From Granulicella sp. S156 (lineage in GTDB: Bacteria; Acidobacteriota; Terriglobia; Terriglobales; Acidobacteriaceae), in the NCBI RefSeq assembly GCF_009766105.1, contig NZ_LMUH01000009.1, positions 435,636-499,635 on the forward strand: a DNA stretch of 64,000 nt, read 5' to 3'. The translations under genes and the position numbers were made by a program. Every line of letters begins with the position of its first letter. Positions within the stretch are counted from its first letter, which is position 1. This document shows, piece after piece, positions 42,852 to 50,971 of the stretch. The notes below the pieces were generated by a model that was not told where the DNA came from, made no database searches, and was given only the letters and a program-made list of their open reading frames with translations.

Positions 42852-43802
42852 CTATGCCAGACCGGTGCTCTGTGCCTGCTCATGCGCGTGGTAGCTGGAG
42901 CGCACTAGCGGACCACTCTCAACATGGCGGAAGCCCATCTGCATCGCTTCGTGCTTGAGGAAGGCAAACTCGTCCGGCGTGTAGAAGCGCGACATCGGCA
43001 GGTGGTCGCGCGAGGGGCGCAGGTACTGGCCGACGGTGAGGATGTCGACCTTGCGATCGGCGAGGTCGCGAAAGACCGCGAGCAGCTCGTGCATCTCTTC
43101 GCCCATGCCTACGATGATGCCGGTTTTGGTGACGATGGGGCCATCAGCGTGCATGGAGGACTCGCGCTTGGCGTTGTCGAGGAAGGCCAGCGAGCGCTCA
43201 TAGCGGCCGCCGGATTTGGCGACGCGGTAGAGCCGAGGGACGGTCTCGATGTTGTGGTTCAGGATCTCGGGGCGGGCGTCGACGACGAGACGGCGTGCCT
43301 CTTCGACTCCCTGGAAGTCGGGAGTGAGCACTTCCACCTGGCAGCCGGGGGCCTGCTTACGGATCTCATGGATGACGTTGACGAAGGCCTGTGCTGCGCC
43401 GAGGTTGTCGTCGTCGCGGTTCACGCTGGTGATGACGGCATGCTTCAGGCCAAGCTGTGCGACGGCATAGGCTACGCGCTCGGGTTCCTGATGGTCGATC
43501 GGTTCCGGCTTGCCCTTGGGCACGGCGCAGAAGCCGCAGCGCCGCGTGCAGAGGTTGCCGAGCATCATGAAGGTCGCGGTCTTGTGGTTCCAGCACTCGC
43601 CGATATTGGGGCAGTGTGCGGATTCGCAGACGGTGTGCAGATTGAGTTCGCGAGCCAGCTTCTTCAGGTTGTGGAAGGTCTCGCCCATCGGCGCGCGTGC
43701 CTTGAGCCACTCGGGCTTGGGGGCTGGTTTGCGCGGAGTCAGGTCGATCTGGACTAACGTCTCAGTCTGCAAGTGCGTTTCGGTCTGGAGCAGCGGGGCC
43801 AT
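42852..43802 (-). CDS. lipA: Lipoyl synthase
   Basis: 316 residues, radical SAM enzyme that inserts two sulfurs into octanoyl groups on lipoyl domains. The auxiliary cluster motif CESAHCPNIGEC (Cys59, 64, 70) and the radical SAM motif CTRRCGFC (Cys85, 89, 92) are both intact. The C-terminal RSSYHA carries the serine that ligates the auxiliary cluster. KPEWLKARAPMGETFHNLKKLAREL is the standard N-terminal family region after about 30 variable residues. It ends 17 bases from the end of the RND permease gene on the other strand. It is the last gene of a leftward group that includes the cytochrome c. Confidence 0.96.
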   Translation of the reverse strand: MAPLLQTETHLQTETLVQIDLTPRKPAPKPEWLKARAPMGETFHNLKKLARELNLHTVCESAHCPNIGECWNHKTATFMMLGNLCTRRCGFCAVPKGKPEPIDHQEPERVAYAVAQLGLKHAVITSVNRDDDNLGAAQAFVNVIHEIRKQAPGCQVEVLTPDFQGVEEARRLVVDARPEILNHNIETVPRLYRVAKSGGRYERSLAFLDNAKRESSMHADGPIVTKTGIIVGMGEEMHELLAVFRDLADRKVDILTVGQYLRPSRDHLPMSRFYTPDEFAFLKHEAMQMGFRHVESGPLVRSSYHAHEQAQSTGLA

Positions 43803-43878
43803 GAGCTTATTCGATTGTAGCCTTTCCAGAAAGAAGCGAGGAGCGGGCGTTTATCGGGCTTGAGCGGTGAAAAATGCT

Positions 43879-44328
43879 CTAGCGCAGGCGCTCGCGTACT
43901 TCGGTGCGGCTGAGGTAGAGGAAGAAGACCATCGCGAAGAGACCCTGGATGACATAGGGCGCGATGTGTGTGCGGTGGAAGCCGTAGAAGTATCCGGCGG
44001 CCATTGCCAGGCAGCCAGCCGTGACCAGAGCCCATCCCCAGCGGCGCAGGCGAAACAGGCCGAAGACACCAACGACCAGCAGTGTGCACACACCTAGGAT
44101 GCTGTACTTCGCCGTGCTCAGGCCGAACGTGCCGCGTATGGCGGCAAAGGCGTTGAGCATGGCTATCAGCAGCAGGTACATGCCGATCAGCGCCATGCCG
44201 GGCAAGATGCCCTTGGCCTCTCCGGCAGGGGTTCCGGGAAGGTGCCGCGAGCGGAAGCCGAGATCCTGCGCGGGCGGAGGCACTGGTGGGGTGTCGGTTG
44301 TGTGTGGGTTTTCAGGGGTGTTGGGCAT
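43879..44328 (-). CDS. Small membrane protein, four predicted helices
   Basis: 149 residues. The first 40 are Pro/Thr-rich and soluble (MPNTPENPHTTDTPPVPPPA); then four hydrophobic segments follow between residues 43 and 140. I do not recognise the family. It sits eight bases after the cytochrome c gene and 76 bases before lipA on the same strand, so it is probably co-transcribed. A membrane partner of the cytochrome c is conceivable but unproven. Confidence 0.78.
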   Translation of the reverse strand: MPNTPENPHTTDTPPVPPPAQDLGFRSRHLPGTPAGEAKGILPGMALIGMYLLLIAMLNAFAAIRGTFGLSTAKYSILGVCTLLVVGVFGLFRLRRWGWALVTAGCLAMAAGYFYGFHRTHIAPYVIQGLFAMVFFLYLSRTEVRERLR

Positions 44329-44336
44329 GATGTCGG

Positions 44337-44717
44337 TTACAGCGTATGCAGATACGCCAGCAGATCTTCGAGGTCCTGCGGGTCGGTGTTGGGCTGCGCG
44401 GGCATCAGGTTGCGCCCATGCAGCACGGTCGCGGTTACGCGCTCGTCATTCGCTGGAGCGCCACTGGGCAGGTAGGTTTTCTTGAAGACCCCAAGCAACG
44501 GCGGGCCATGCAGCGGGTCGGAGACGCGATCGTAGTGGCACTGGGCGCAATGGGCCTGAAAGACCTGATGCCCATGCACCTGTTGCGCGTTGAGCTGATC
44601 GAGCGGCATCGGCGGAGGCGTAGAGTGGCAGCCGGTGATGCAGAGGATGGAGGCTAGAGTGTAGAGGATAGAGAGGGCGGGAATCCGCCGAAGTGCCCTG
44701 TCAGAATCGTTGTTCAC
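44337..44717 (-). CDS. Cytochrome c family lipoprotein
   Basis: 126 residues. LCITGC (Cys30) is a lipobox. CAQCH (57-61) is a class I haem-binding motif, and Met105 in GRNLMPAQPN is the likely distal ligand. A final amphipathic helix (DPQDLEDLLAYLHTL) is normal for this fold. It is membrane-anchored on the periplasmic side and carries electrons between respiratory partners. It lies 35 bases after the peptidyl-prolyl isomerase gene and eight bases before the membrane protein. Confidence 0.9.
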   Translation of the reverse strand: MNNDSDRALRRIPALSILYTLASILCITGCHSTPPPMPLDQLNAQQVHGHQVFQAHCAQCHYDRVSDPLHGPPLLGVFKKTYLPSGAPANDERVTATVLHGRNLMPAQPNTDPQDLEDLLAYLHTL

Positions 44718-44752
44718 TATCCTCTATCCTCTATTCCCTACACTCTGCATTT

Positions 44753-45805
44753 TTACTTGGCTACGCTCTTGAAGATCTGTTCTGCGAAATAGTTATCGAT
44801 CTTGGCCTGATCGTGCAGCATCTCGAAGTAGGCGGCCTGGAGCAACTGCAAGCGGCTGTCGTGGAGCTGCTGGCGGATGGCTTGCTGCACGCGCGTATCG
44901 CTCAGGTCGCGCTGCCCTGCGGCCTCCTTGGCGATGAGCTTGTAGATGGAGTAACCCGCAGGCTTGTGGGTAGTGGCATCGAGCAGGGGAAGAATATCGG
45001 TGATCTGCCCGGCTTTGAGCTTCATGATTGCGGCATAGGCCGTGGGATCGCCCTTCATCTGCGACTCGGGAACGAAGCCCATGTCGCCACCGTTGGGTGC
45101 CGTGTCCTGCCGCTCGGAGAAGTTGGAGGCGATAGTGCCGAAGTCTTCACCAGAGTCGAGGCGGCTCTTGAGTGCCAGGATCTTCTTGTGGGCCTCGTCG
45201 TCGTTGGTGGCCTTGGAGCCCTGCAGGTTGCCGGCCTGCTGCGCAGGCTGGTTGGTTACCTGGATCTGCGCCAGATGGTACTGGTTATCTGCCAGGTTGT
45301 ACTCGGCTTTGTGTGAATTGTAGTAGTTGCTGACATCGGCGTCGGTGACCGTGATCTTGGAGTTGATCTCCTTGTTGATCAGCTTCTTCTGGGTGAGATC
45401 GCGGCGGAAATCGCGCCTGACTTCGTCGAGGGTGAGTTTGTTGGCCTTGAGGCGTGCCTGGAACTGGTCCTCCGTGTAGGGGGCTTTCACCTCTGCCAGC
45501 CTGGCGTCGACCTCGGCGTCCGTCGCGGTCAGGCCTTCCTTGGCCGCTCGCTGCTCAATCATCTCTTCAGTAATCAGGTTTTGGAGAATCTGAAGGTGCG
45601 CGGCGTCGGCCATGTCCTGTGAGGGAGTCTGCTGCTGCGGATTGCTGGCGAGTTGCGCGTCATAGGCCTTGTCCAGATCGGCGCGCTGGATGGGGCGGCC
45701 GTTGACGGTGGCGACGACGCCATCCTGTGGGCCCTTATGGCAACCGGCGAGGAGGAAGAGCGTGGAAGCAAATAAAGCGGCGGACGAGCGAAAGATCTTT
45801 GACAT
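44753..45805 (-). CDS. SurA/PpiC-type peptidyl-prolyl isomerase lipoprotein
   Basis: 350 residues from MSKIFRSSAALFASTLFLLAGC, a lipoprotein signal with Cys22. A SurA-like N-terminal domain (ATVNGRPIQRADLDKAYDAQL...QNLITEEMIEQRAAKEGLTATDAEVDARL) is followed by a parvulin-type region (HLAQIQVTNQPAQ ... FSERQDTAPNGGDMGFVPESQMKG). The family helps outer membrane proteins fold in the periplasm. A GTG eight codons upstream is an alternative, but the lipobox spacing favours the ATG. Transcribed in the same direction as serA, with a strong hairpin in the 170-base gap between them. Confidence 0.9.
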   Translation of the reverse strand: MSKIFRSSAALFASTLFLLAGCHKGPQDGVVATVNGRPIQRADLDKAYDAQLASNPQQQTPSQDMADAAHLQILQNLITEEMIEQRAAKEGLTATDAEVDARLAEVKAPYTEDQFQARLKANKLTLDEVRRDFRRDLTQKKLINKEINSKITVTDADVSNYYNSHKAEYNLADNQYHLAQIQVTNQPAQQAGNLQGSKATNDDEAHKKILALKSRLDSGEDFGTIASNFSERQDTAPNGGDMGFVPESQMKGDPTAYAAIMKLKAGQITDILPLLDATTHKPAGYSIYKLIAKEAAGQRDLSDTRVQQAIRQQLHDSRLQLLQAAYFEMLHDQAKIDNYFAEQIFKSVAK

Positions 45806-45901
45806 TTGGGGAGGGTTCCTGGGCTGCACGGCTGGTATGGCGCGGCTTCCTTCAGTTTACAGGAGGAGCAGGCTTCTGGGGCCATTATGGTGGGTTTGAA
45901 G

Positions 45902-45954
45902 CCATGCCATAGCGGCTCCTGCAACGCTGGGAGGCAGGAACCGTTATGGCATGG
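45902..45954. repeat. 21-bp stem hairpin between serA and the PPIase gene
   Basis: The arms 45902-45922 and 45934-45954 (starting CCATGCCATA) are inverted over 21 bases with two differences, both compatible with G-U pairing, and an 11-base loop. It starts 21 bases after the serA stop. It could terminate serA transcription; its length is more like the intergenic repeats elsewhere in the window. Confidence 0.7.
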
Positions 45955-45975
45955 GACTGAGGTGTTTTGGGGAGG

Positions 45976-47598
45976 TTAAAGCTTCTCCAACGCCACAATG
46001 CGCACGCTGGAAATAGCCTGAACCTTACGCAGTTCTGCAAGTGCTTGCTGCAGCGCCGGTTGCGACTCTGCGGGTACGTCGAGCTGGACGACAGCCAGGG
46101 CCGGGCTCTCTGGAACACGTGAACTGCGCCCCAGCGCGAAGTTGGCGATATTCAGCTTCGCCTCGCCGAGGATGGTGCCGATACGCCCGATGACGCCCGG
46201 TACATCCTGGTTGCGGATGACTACCAGCGTGCCGGCGAGTTCGGCTTCGATGTCGATGCCGTCGTAGCTGAGCAGGCGCGGTGAGTGGCCGTGCAGCACC
46301 GTGGCCGTTGCGGTGGAGTCGCCCTTGGCCGAGTGCAGCGCCAGCCGCAGCACCGCGCCGGTGCCGCCGGAGACGTGCTCACGCTTGTCTTCCTGCAGGC
46401 GGATGCCCCGGTCCGTGGCGGCAGATGCGGCGTTGATGCGGTTGATGCCGTCGGAGCCCTCCAGAATGCCGGCGATGGCAGCGTTGCGGATCAGGTCGGT
46501 CTTGAGCTGAGCCAGCCGGCCGTTGTAGGTGAGCGCGAGGCTCTCGATGTTGCCGCCAGCTTCGGAGGACCCAATCGCATGGGAGAGGAACTGGCCCAGC
46601 CGCGCCGCCATCTCGATGTACGGTGAGACTTCGGCGTACTCCTCTTCGGAGAGCGAGGCGACATTCACTGCATTCTGTACAACACCGAGCTTCAGGTAGT
46701 CGCGGACTTGATTCGCGAGCTGGATGCCGATGGCCTCTTGGGCCTCGTCGGTCGAACCGGCGATATGCGGCGAGAGCAGCACGTTGTCGAGCTCGAAATA
46801 GGGAGACTCCTTGAGCGGCTCGGTGCGAAAGACATCGAGCGCGGCGCCGGCTACGTGTCCGGATTTGATCGCCTCGGCCAGTGCTTCATCGACGATGAGT
46901 TCGCCGCGCGCGCAGTTCACGATGCGGATGCCCTTCTTCATGATCGCGAGCGAGGTCTTGTTGATGAGGCCCTCGGTCTGCTGGGTCAGGCCCACATGCA
47001 GGGAGAGAAAGTCGGAGTTGGAGAAGATCTCGTCGATGGGCACCAGGGTGACGCCGTTTTCGCGCGCAATCACCGGGGCAACAAAGGGGTCATAGCCGAG
47101 CAGGTTCATGCCGAAGGCCTTGGCGCGGCGTGCAACCTCAAGCCCGATGCGGCCGAGCCCGACGATGCCCAGCGTCTTGCCACGCAGCTCGGAACCCTGC
47201 AGCGACTTCTTCTCCCACTTGCCTGCATGCAGTGCGGCGTTCGCGCGGGGAATGGAGCGGGACATGGAGATCATTAGCCCGAGCGTGAGTTCGGCGACGG
47301 CGACAGCGTTCGCGCCCGGCGTGTTCATCACAACGATGCCCCGGCGCGTGGCTTCGGCGGCATCGATGTTATCCACGCCAACCCCGGCGCGGCCGATGAT
47401 GCGGAGCTTGGGGGCCGATGCCAGCAACGCTGCATCAGCCTGGACGGCCGAGCGTACGATGAGCGCGTCGGCATCGGCGAGCTCGGCAGGCAGGCCGCCG
47501 GGAGCGATCTTATCGGCGGTGACAACGTTCCAGCCTGGTTCTTTTTGGAAGATGGCAAGGGTGGCGGGCGAGACTTTTTCAGCGAGAACGATCTTCAA
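45976..47598 (-). CDS. serA: D-3-phosphoglycerate dehydrogenase
   Basis: 540 residues, first enzyme of serine synthesis from 3-phosphoglycerate. The substrate-binding domain is followed by the NAD fold (GKTLGIVGLGRIGLEVARRAKAFGM), NCARGELIVDEALAEAI, and the catalytic SPHIAGSTDEAQ. Then come the long-form intervening domain and a C-terminal ACT domain (DVPGVIGRIGTILGEAKLNIANFALGR). The start is TTG: GGAG lies five bases upstream, and LKIVLAEKVSP is the conserved beginning. The ACT domain suggests feedback by serine, as in other long-form enzymes. Confidence 0.96.
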   Translation of the reverse strand: MKIVLAEKVSPATLAIFQKEPGWNVVTADKIAPGGLPAELADADALIVRSAVQADAALLASAPKLRIIGRAGVGVDNIDAAEATRRGIVVMNTPGANAVAVAELTLGLMISMSRSIPRANAALHAGKWEKKSLQGSELRGKTLGIVGLGRIGLEVARRAKAFGMNLLGYDPFVAPVIARENGVTLVPIDEIFSNSDFLSLHVGLTQQTEGLINKTSLAIMKKGIRIVNCARGELIVDEALAEAIKSGHVAGAALDVFRTEPLKESPYFELDNVLLSPHIAGSTDEAQEAIGIQLANQVRDYLKLGVVQNAVNVASLSEEEYAEVSPYIEMAARLGQFLSHAIGSSEAGGNIESLALTYNGRLAQLKTDLIRNAAIAGILEGSDGINRINAASAATDRGIRLQEDKREHVSGGTGAVLRLALHSAKGDSTATATVLHGHSPRLLSYDGIDIEAELAGTLVVIRNQDVPGVIGRIGTILGEAKLNIANFALGRSSRVPESPALAVVQLDVPAESQPALQQALAELRKVQAISSVRIVALEKL

Positions 47599-47709
47599 GA
47601 GAACTCCATCGAGGCAAAGTGGCAACTCTTCTATTGTAGTGGGTCGAAATGGAAGGAAGTTTTAGTCGGAATATAGGGAAAGCAGGGAAGACGCACAAAA
47701 AACAAGCCC

Positions 47710-48342
47710 TTACTGTTTCTTCAGCGCCTCAATATAGAGCGTATTGAGCTGTTGCACGATCTGCTGCAATGTCGTCACATCGATCAAAGTGGCGGCGGTG
47801 TCATGCAGCAGGCTCTCCGTCTGGTTCGTGCTGATTGTTGTGAAATTGTTTTCCATGTAGATCGGCGTCATGGCCAGCGTCTGGCGATGAATTACCTCGA
47901 TGACTTGATCGTCTACCAACTTCTGATGTTGATAGAGATCGGCGTATCCCTGCACCTCTTTGTAGGGCATGAATCCGAGCGCTCCTGTGTCGCGCGCGCT
48001 GTTCCACGCCGCATCGTGTAGCGAGTTGAACGACATGGTGAAGGTGAGCGTGCCTTTGAACGTCTTAGGATTGGCGCGCATCCTGCGAATGGTGTCGAGG
48101 TTGCTGTTTGTCCGGTCGAGGTCCTGCTGCAACAGCGTGATGTCTTCCTGCGCGGCCTTGTGGTTGTCTTCGATCTCCTGCCGGATGTTCTCGCGGGCCT
48201 CGTGCACGAGATGGCGATGGTGCACGTACTCGACAAAGGCTTCGAGCGATAACGCGATGAAAAGGCCGATGGTCACGATGGTCAGATGGGTGAAGAAATC
48301 GCGCCAGGTGTGAACGGGTTCGTGCGGTGCGTGGACGTCCAT
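47710..48342 (-). CDS. Single-pass membrane protein with coiled-coil region, paralogue A
   Basis: 210 residues. It begins MDVHAPHEPVHTWRDFFTHL, has one membrane segment (IVTIGLFIALSLEAFVEYVHH, about residues 22-42) and then a charged helical region (EARENIRQEIEDNHKAAQEDITLLQQDLDRT). The rest has no recognisable domain. It is the closest paralogue of the gene just upstream on the same strand: the first about 50 residues are nearly interchangeable and WNSARDTGALGFMPYKEVQGY matches WNTARDTGAIALMPYEYAQGY. GGAGAA precedes the ATG. Function unknown. Confidence 0.8.
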   Translation of the reverse strand: MDVHAPHEPVHTWRDFFTHLTIVTIGLFIALSLEAFVEYVHHRHLVHEARENIRQEIEDNHKAAQEDITLLQQDLDRTNSNLDTIRRMRANPKTFKGTLTFTMSFNSLHDAAWNSARDTGALGFMPYKEVQGYADLYQHQKLVDDQVIEVIHRQTLAMTPIYMENNFTTISTNQTESLLHDTAATLIDVTTLQQIVQQLNTLYIEALKKQ

Positions 48343-48366
48343 CAGGTTCTCCGGGGAAGGTGCGTT

Positions 48367-48996
48367 CTAGGGCTTTCCGTTCGCGTGATCGTAGATCAGA
48401 TCGAGACTGTGGCAGAGGTCGCGGAGATAATCGAGTTCTATCAATGCTTGCTGGGAGTTTGAGATCATCGTATCGATCTCTGCCGGCTGCAGATCGGCGA
48501 GCTTGCGTCCGCCCTTCAGGGGCTCGGTAATTTTGTAGATGGAGCGCTCGTAGTTAATGGCTTGATCGTTGACTACTCCCTGCTGACCGTAGATGACGAA
48601 GTATCCTTGGGCGTATTCGTAGGGCATCAGGGCGATGGCTCCGGTATCGCGTGCCGTGTTCCAGGCGGCGGAACCCATACCGTCCCACCCCCAACCCGAT
48701 ATGAGCTGTACGGAAGTCGGTTGATGTGCCTTTACGGCGGAGAGAAGTCCTAGATCGGATTCTATCCGCTGTTCGTTGCGGTCAAGTAGTTTCTCGTCAT
48801 CCGCCAGCTTCTGCCGGTTGTCGGTCATCTCGGCACGGAGGTTCGTCTCGGCCTGATGCAGCAGGTGGCGATGGTGTGCGGCCTCAACCAGGCCTTCAAG
48901 TCCAAGTGCGATCAACAGGCCGATGGTGATGGTGGCCAGGTGAAGGAGAAAGTCCTTCCAGGTGTGGATAGGTTCGTGCGGTGCGTGGACATCCAT
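48367..48996 (-). CDS. Single-pass membrane protein with coiled-coil region, paralogue B
   Basis: 209 residues, with the same plan as its downstream neighbour: MDVHAPHEPIHTWKDFLLHL, a membrane segment (LATITIGLLIALGLEGLVEAAHH), a charged helical stretch, then a conserved WNTARDTGAIALMPYEY. The start at 48996 is set by that shared N-terminus; the frame runs further up through the duplicated fragment of the glutathionylspermidine-synthase-like gene and is not coding there. Twenty-four bases separate the pair, so they are probably co-transcribed. Function unknown. Confidence 0.8.
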   Translation of the reverse strand: MDVHAPHEPIHTWKDFLLHLATITIGLLIALGLEGLVEAAHHRHLLHQAETNLRAEMTDNRQKLADDEKLLDRNEQRIESDLGLLSAVKAHQPTSVQLISGWGWDGMGSAAWNTARDTGAIALMPYEYAQGYFVIYGQQGVVNDQAINYERSIYKITEPLKGGRKLADLQPAEIDTMISNSQQALIELDYLRDLCHSLDLIYDHANGKP

Positions 48997-49038
48997 GCTT
49001 CTGCCGGCTCCGTGCGGTGAAAAGGGTTGTCCGCAGTT

Positions 49039-49102
49039 TACCGGAAGAAGTGCGGCACAAAGCTGCTGAGGGTACAGGTGATAGGCCTCGCATCGATCAT
49101 CC
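49039..49102. repeat. Left copy of a duplicated gene end (partial gspS-like 3' end)
   Basis: Bases 49039-49071 are identical to 52648-52680, and 49072-49094 match 52681-52703 with four differences. Then GATCATCC resumes as at 52737-52744, so 33 bases (11 codons) are missing here. The copied sequence is the 3' end of the glutathionylspermidine-synthase-like gene, in the same orientation. It marks the left border of the island. Confidence 0.85.
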
Positions 49103-49122
49103 GGAGGTCTGGCGATGGCTAA

Positions 49123-49242
49123 TCTCTCACCGGCGCCTCTAGAAACACTCAGGATGGCGATGGAACCAACCATATCCTCACCCTCACGCTGCAGCCGGAA
49201 CTCGACGCCAAGCAGGCCGTTAAGATCCAGCTAGGCAACTAG
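49123..49242 (+). pseudogene. C-terminal fragment of an unknown protein upstream of the island's first gene
   Basis: After a TAA at 49120-49122 the frame is open for 39 codons with no start codon and ends at TAG. It reads ...NTQDGDGTNHILTLTLQPEL and then DAKQAVKIQLGN. Amphipathic alternation and a clean stop suggest the tail of a lost gene, perhaps the partner that once delivered the next protein. The family is not recognised. Confidence 0.4.
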
Positions 49243-49284
49243 CATCCTGCAATCGGTTCTCCTCCACTGCTTCGGAGCTACAGC

Positions 49285-50013
49285 ATGAGCTACGGTCCTT
49301 ACCGGTATCAAAACGGAAACAAATACGTCTTCGGCTCAGACGGCCGATGGTGGATGGTTACGAATAGCCATGGTGGCGACGATTACGGCTATCCGGTTGG
49401 CGGCCATACGCATCGCGGACATCATCCACGACACCATGCATTCGCTCCGCCTGCTCTTCCAACCCACCCTCATTCGCATCACAGTGCAAACGGTCCGATG
49501 CGTCGTGTGGGAACCGCCGGATTCGAAAATCCAGACAATGTTCGCATCCGGCAATTGGCCATGGCTATCAATCATCAGGCTGGCTGGATTGCGACGTGGC
49601 AAGGGATTGGTGGCTTCTATGGAGCCAGCCTAGCGGGTGCGGCCATTATTGTAGGGACGCCTTTGGTGGCGATGGAAGTGAACGAAGCTCTTCTGGGGCC
49701 ATCGGAAGGCCGCATATTCTACGAGAGTTACAATTTAACCAAGCAGGCTATGGCTAGTTTCATCGAAAGCAATGGAGGTCGGATTATCACTTCTACACCT
49801 CTCGGCGCTTGGGTAGTCCGAAATATTGGATTCGAAGGAAGGATCGCGTCTTGGGTGTGGGCTCGCTCATCTATGATGTGGGCCTGGGGTGCAGGCGGAT
49901 CTATCAATATTTTTCTATCCGAAAATCCAAATGATATTTCGTTTCTCTTCAAGCATGAGTTGCCGTGGTTATTTTCGAATAGCTATGCATTTCAACCCTT
50001 TATCTATCATTGA
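49285..50013 (+). CDS. Candidate effector/toxin-like protein, His-rich with one hydrophobic segment
   Basis: 242 residues, no named family. Residues 1-40 are Tyr/Gly/Trp-rich (MSYGPYRYQNGNKYVFGSDG). Residues 41-66 are strongly His-rich (HTHRGHHPRHHAFAPPALPT). Residues 108-130 are a hydrophobic Gly/Ala segment (IGGFYGASLAGAAIIVGTPL). The remaining about 100 residues form an apparent separate domain with SFIESNGGRIITSTPLGAWV and SSMMWAWGAGGSINIFLSEN, ending LFSNSYAFQPFIYH. That last pattern reminds me of C-terminal domains of polymorphic toxins. GGAG eight bases upstream supports the ATG. It heads the plus-strand series of small genes inside the duplicated borders. Toxin function is inferred from this layout only. 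Confidence 0.7.
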   Translation: MSYGPYRYQNGNKYVFGSDGRWWMVTNSHGGDDYGYPVGGHTHRGHHPRHHAFAPPALPTHPHSHHSANGPMRRVGTAGFENPDNVRIRQLAMAINHQAGWIATWQGIGGFYGASLAGAAIIVGTPLVAMEVNEALLGPSEGRIFYESYNLTKQAMASFIESNGGRIITSTPLGAWVVRNIGFEGRIASWVWARSSMMWAWGAGGSINIFLSENPNDISFLFKHELPWLFSNSYAFQPFIYH

Positions 50014-50040
50014 AGTTTGACCTTGACCGGATCGCAAAAC

Positions 50041-50481
50041 ATGAACGTCACAGATTTCGACGAGCAGCAGTTTGCACTCATTAGGGGACATACGTACCTT
50101 CGCGATGACTACAAAGTGGAGATCTTTCTTCCGCTCGCTGTTCGATATCGCGAAGCAAATTGTTCTGTAACGGCTTTTACCGATATGTTGTCGGATGAAC
50201 CTTCGTGGGCAAGGTATGTGCCAAATTTATTGCGTCCGTTCTTCGCGCATCTATACTTTCAGGTTTGGATTGAAGAACCTATGGTCTGCGATAACACAGA
50301 CTGCCATCCGGAGACCTCTCCTGATCTTATAGAACGTAGAATAGCGGAGGCGCTACAAGCGAATCGAATTAAGTATGTTTTCGTAAGAAAGCAACTCGTT
50401 AGGGTGGCACTTGCTCAATACTTTGGTGTAGCGGAATTGCAGTTAGCTCACAATTTCCATGTTTCGTGCCGTGATAGCTAA
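50041..50481 (+). CDS. Small island protein, family A member 1 (candidate immunity protein)
   Basis: 146 residues, 27 bases after the candidate effector. It shares a plan with the products of 51521-51913 and 51935-52321: Y-x-V-E-x...AVRY-x-E...(S/N)(V/I)T at about residues 30-45, then W-I-E-E-P-M-V-C-D-N (here QVWIEEPMVCDN), then a helix with ERRIAEAL. No signal peptide or membrane segment is present, so it is cytosolic, as expected for an immunity protein against a cytosolic toxin. No database family is recognised. A TTG eight codons earlier is an alternative start. Confidence 0.75.
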   Translation: MNVTDFDEQQFALIRGHTYLRDDYKVEIFLPLAVRYREANCSVTAFTDMLSDEPSWARYVPNLLRPFFAHLYFQVWIEEPMVCDNTDCHPETSPDLIERRIAEALQANRIKYVFVRKQLVRVALAQYFGVAELQLAHNFHVSCRDS

Positions 50482-50572
50482 GAGCGGTCTTTTTTGAGGC
50501 CTTGTACTGTTTGCAGGCAGCTTCCAAAATATTCTATTAAAAATCAAATCCAGATTTATCTAATCATGAGAG

Positions 50573-50929
50573 ATGGTAAGAATGGGGAAAGATACTATCT
50601 GGAGTGCTCTTTCCTCCATCATGAAAGGGGTGGTGGGCAGGCGTTTCCGTTTGTATAAAGGGCCGAATTTCATTTTGCGTCGCGGAAGATCGCTGAGCCA
50701 CAGTATTGTCTCTTTGCGCTATCAGGAAGGTGCTCAGGAACTAGACATTCTTGCGGAAGAGGGTGTGGATGGAGGATTTTCGATGGATGTAAATGAGATG
50801 GCAGCATCGAGCATCGGTTACCAAAACCTTTCTGCAGCGGAGAGGTTTCGTATCGCAAGGAATATCCGCGACGCTCTCGTTTCCCAGGGCTTTGCCTGTC
50901 AAGTGATTGCTGACAACCGATTAATCTGA
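50573..50929 (+). CDS. Small island protein, related plan (candidate immunity protein)
   Basis: 118 residues, cytosolic. Beta-rich first half (FRLYKGPNFILRR...SIVSLRYQEGAQELDILAEE), then a helical end: LSAAERFRIARNIRDALVSQ-GFACQVI. The final LS-x-x-x-x-x-x-I-x-x-N-I-x-x-AL-x-x-x-GF-x-x-x-V pattern recurs in the product of 52356-52631. The ATG at 50573 or the one three codons later may be used. The upstream 91 bases (50482-50572) are strikingly AT-rich. No known family. Confidence 0.7.
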   Translation: MVRMGKDTIWSALSSIMKGVVGRRFRLYKGPNFILRRGRSLSHSIVSLRYQEGAQELDILAEEGVDGGFSMDVNEMAASSIGYQNLSAAERFRIARNIRDALVSQGFACQVIADNRLI

Positions 50930-50971
50930 TTATGAATTTCGATAACTCTGTTTTGTGGAAATGGTGAAGCG

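Noticed and set aside
49285..50013. C-terminal piece of an Rhs or YD-repeat protein
   Set aside because: No YD repeats and no PxxxxDPxGL-type Rhs core boundary precede the C-terminal domain, so I kept it as a stand-alone candidate.
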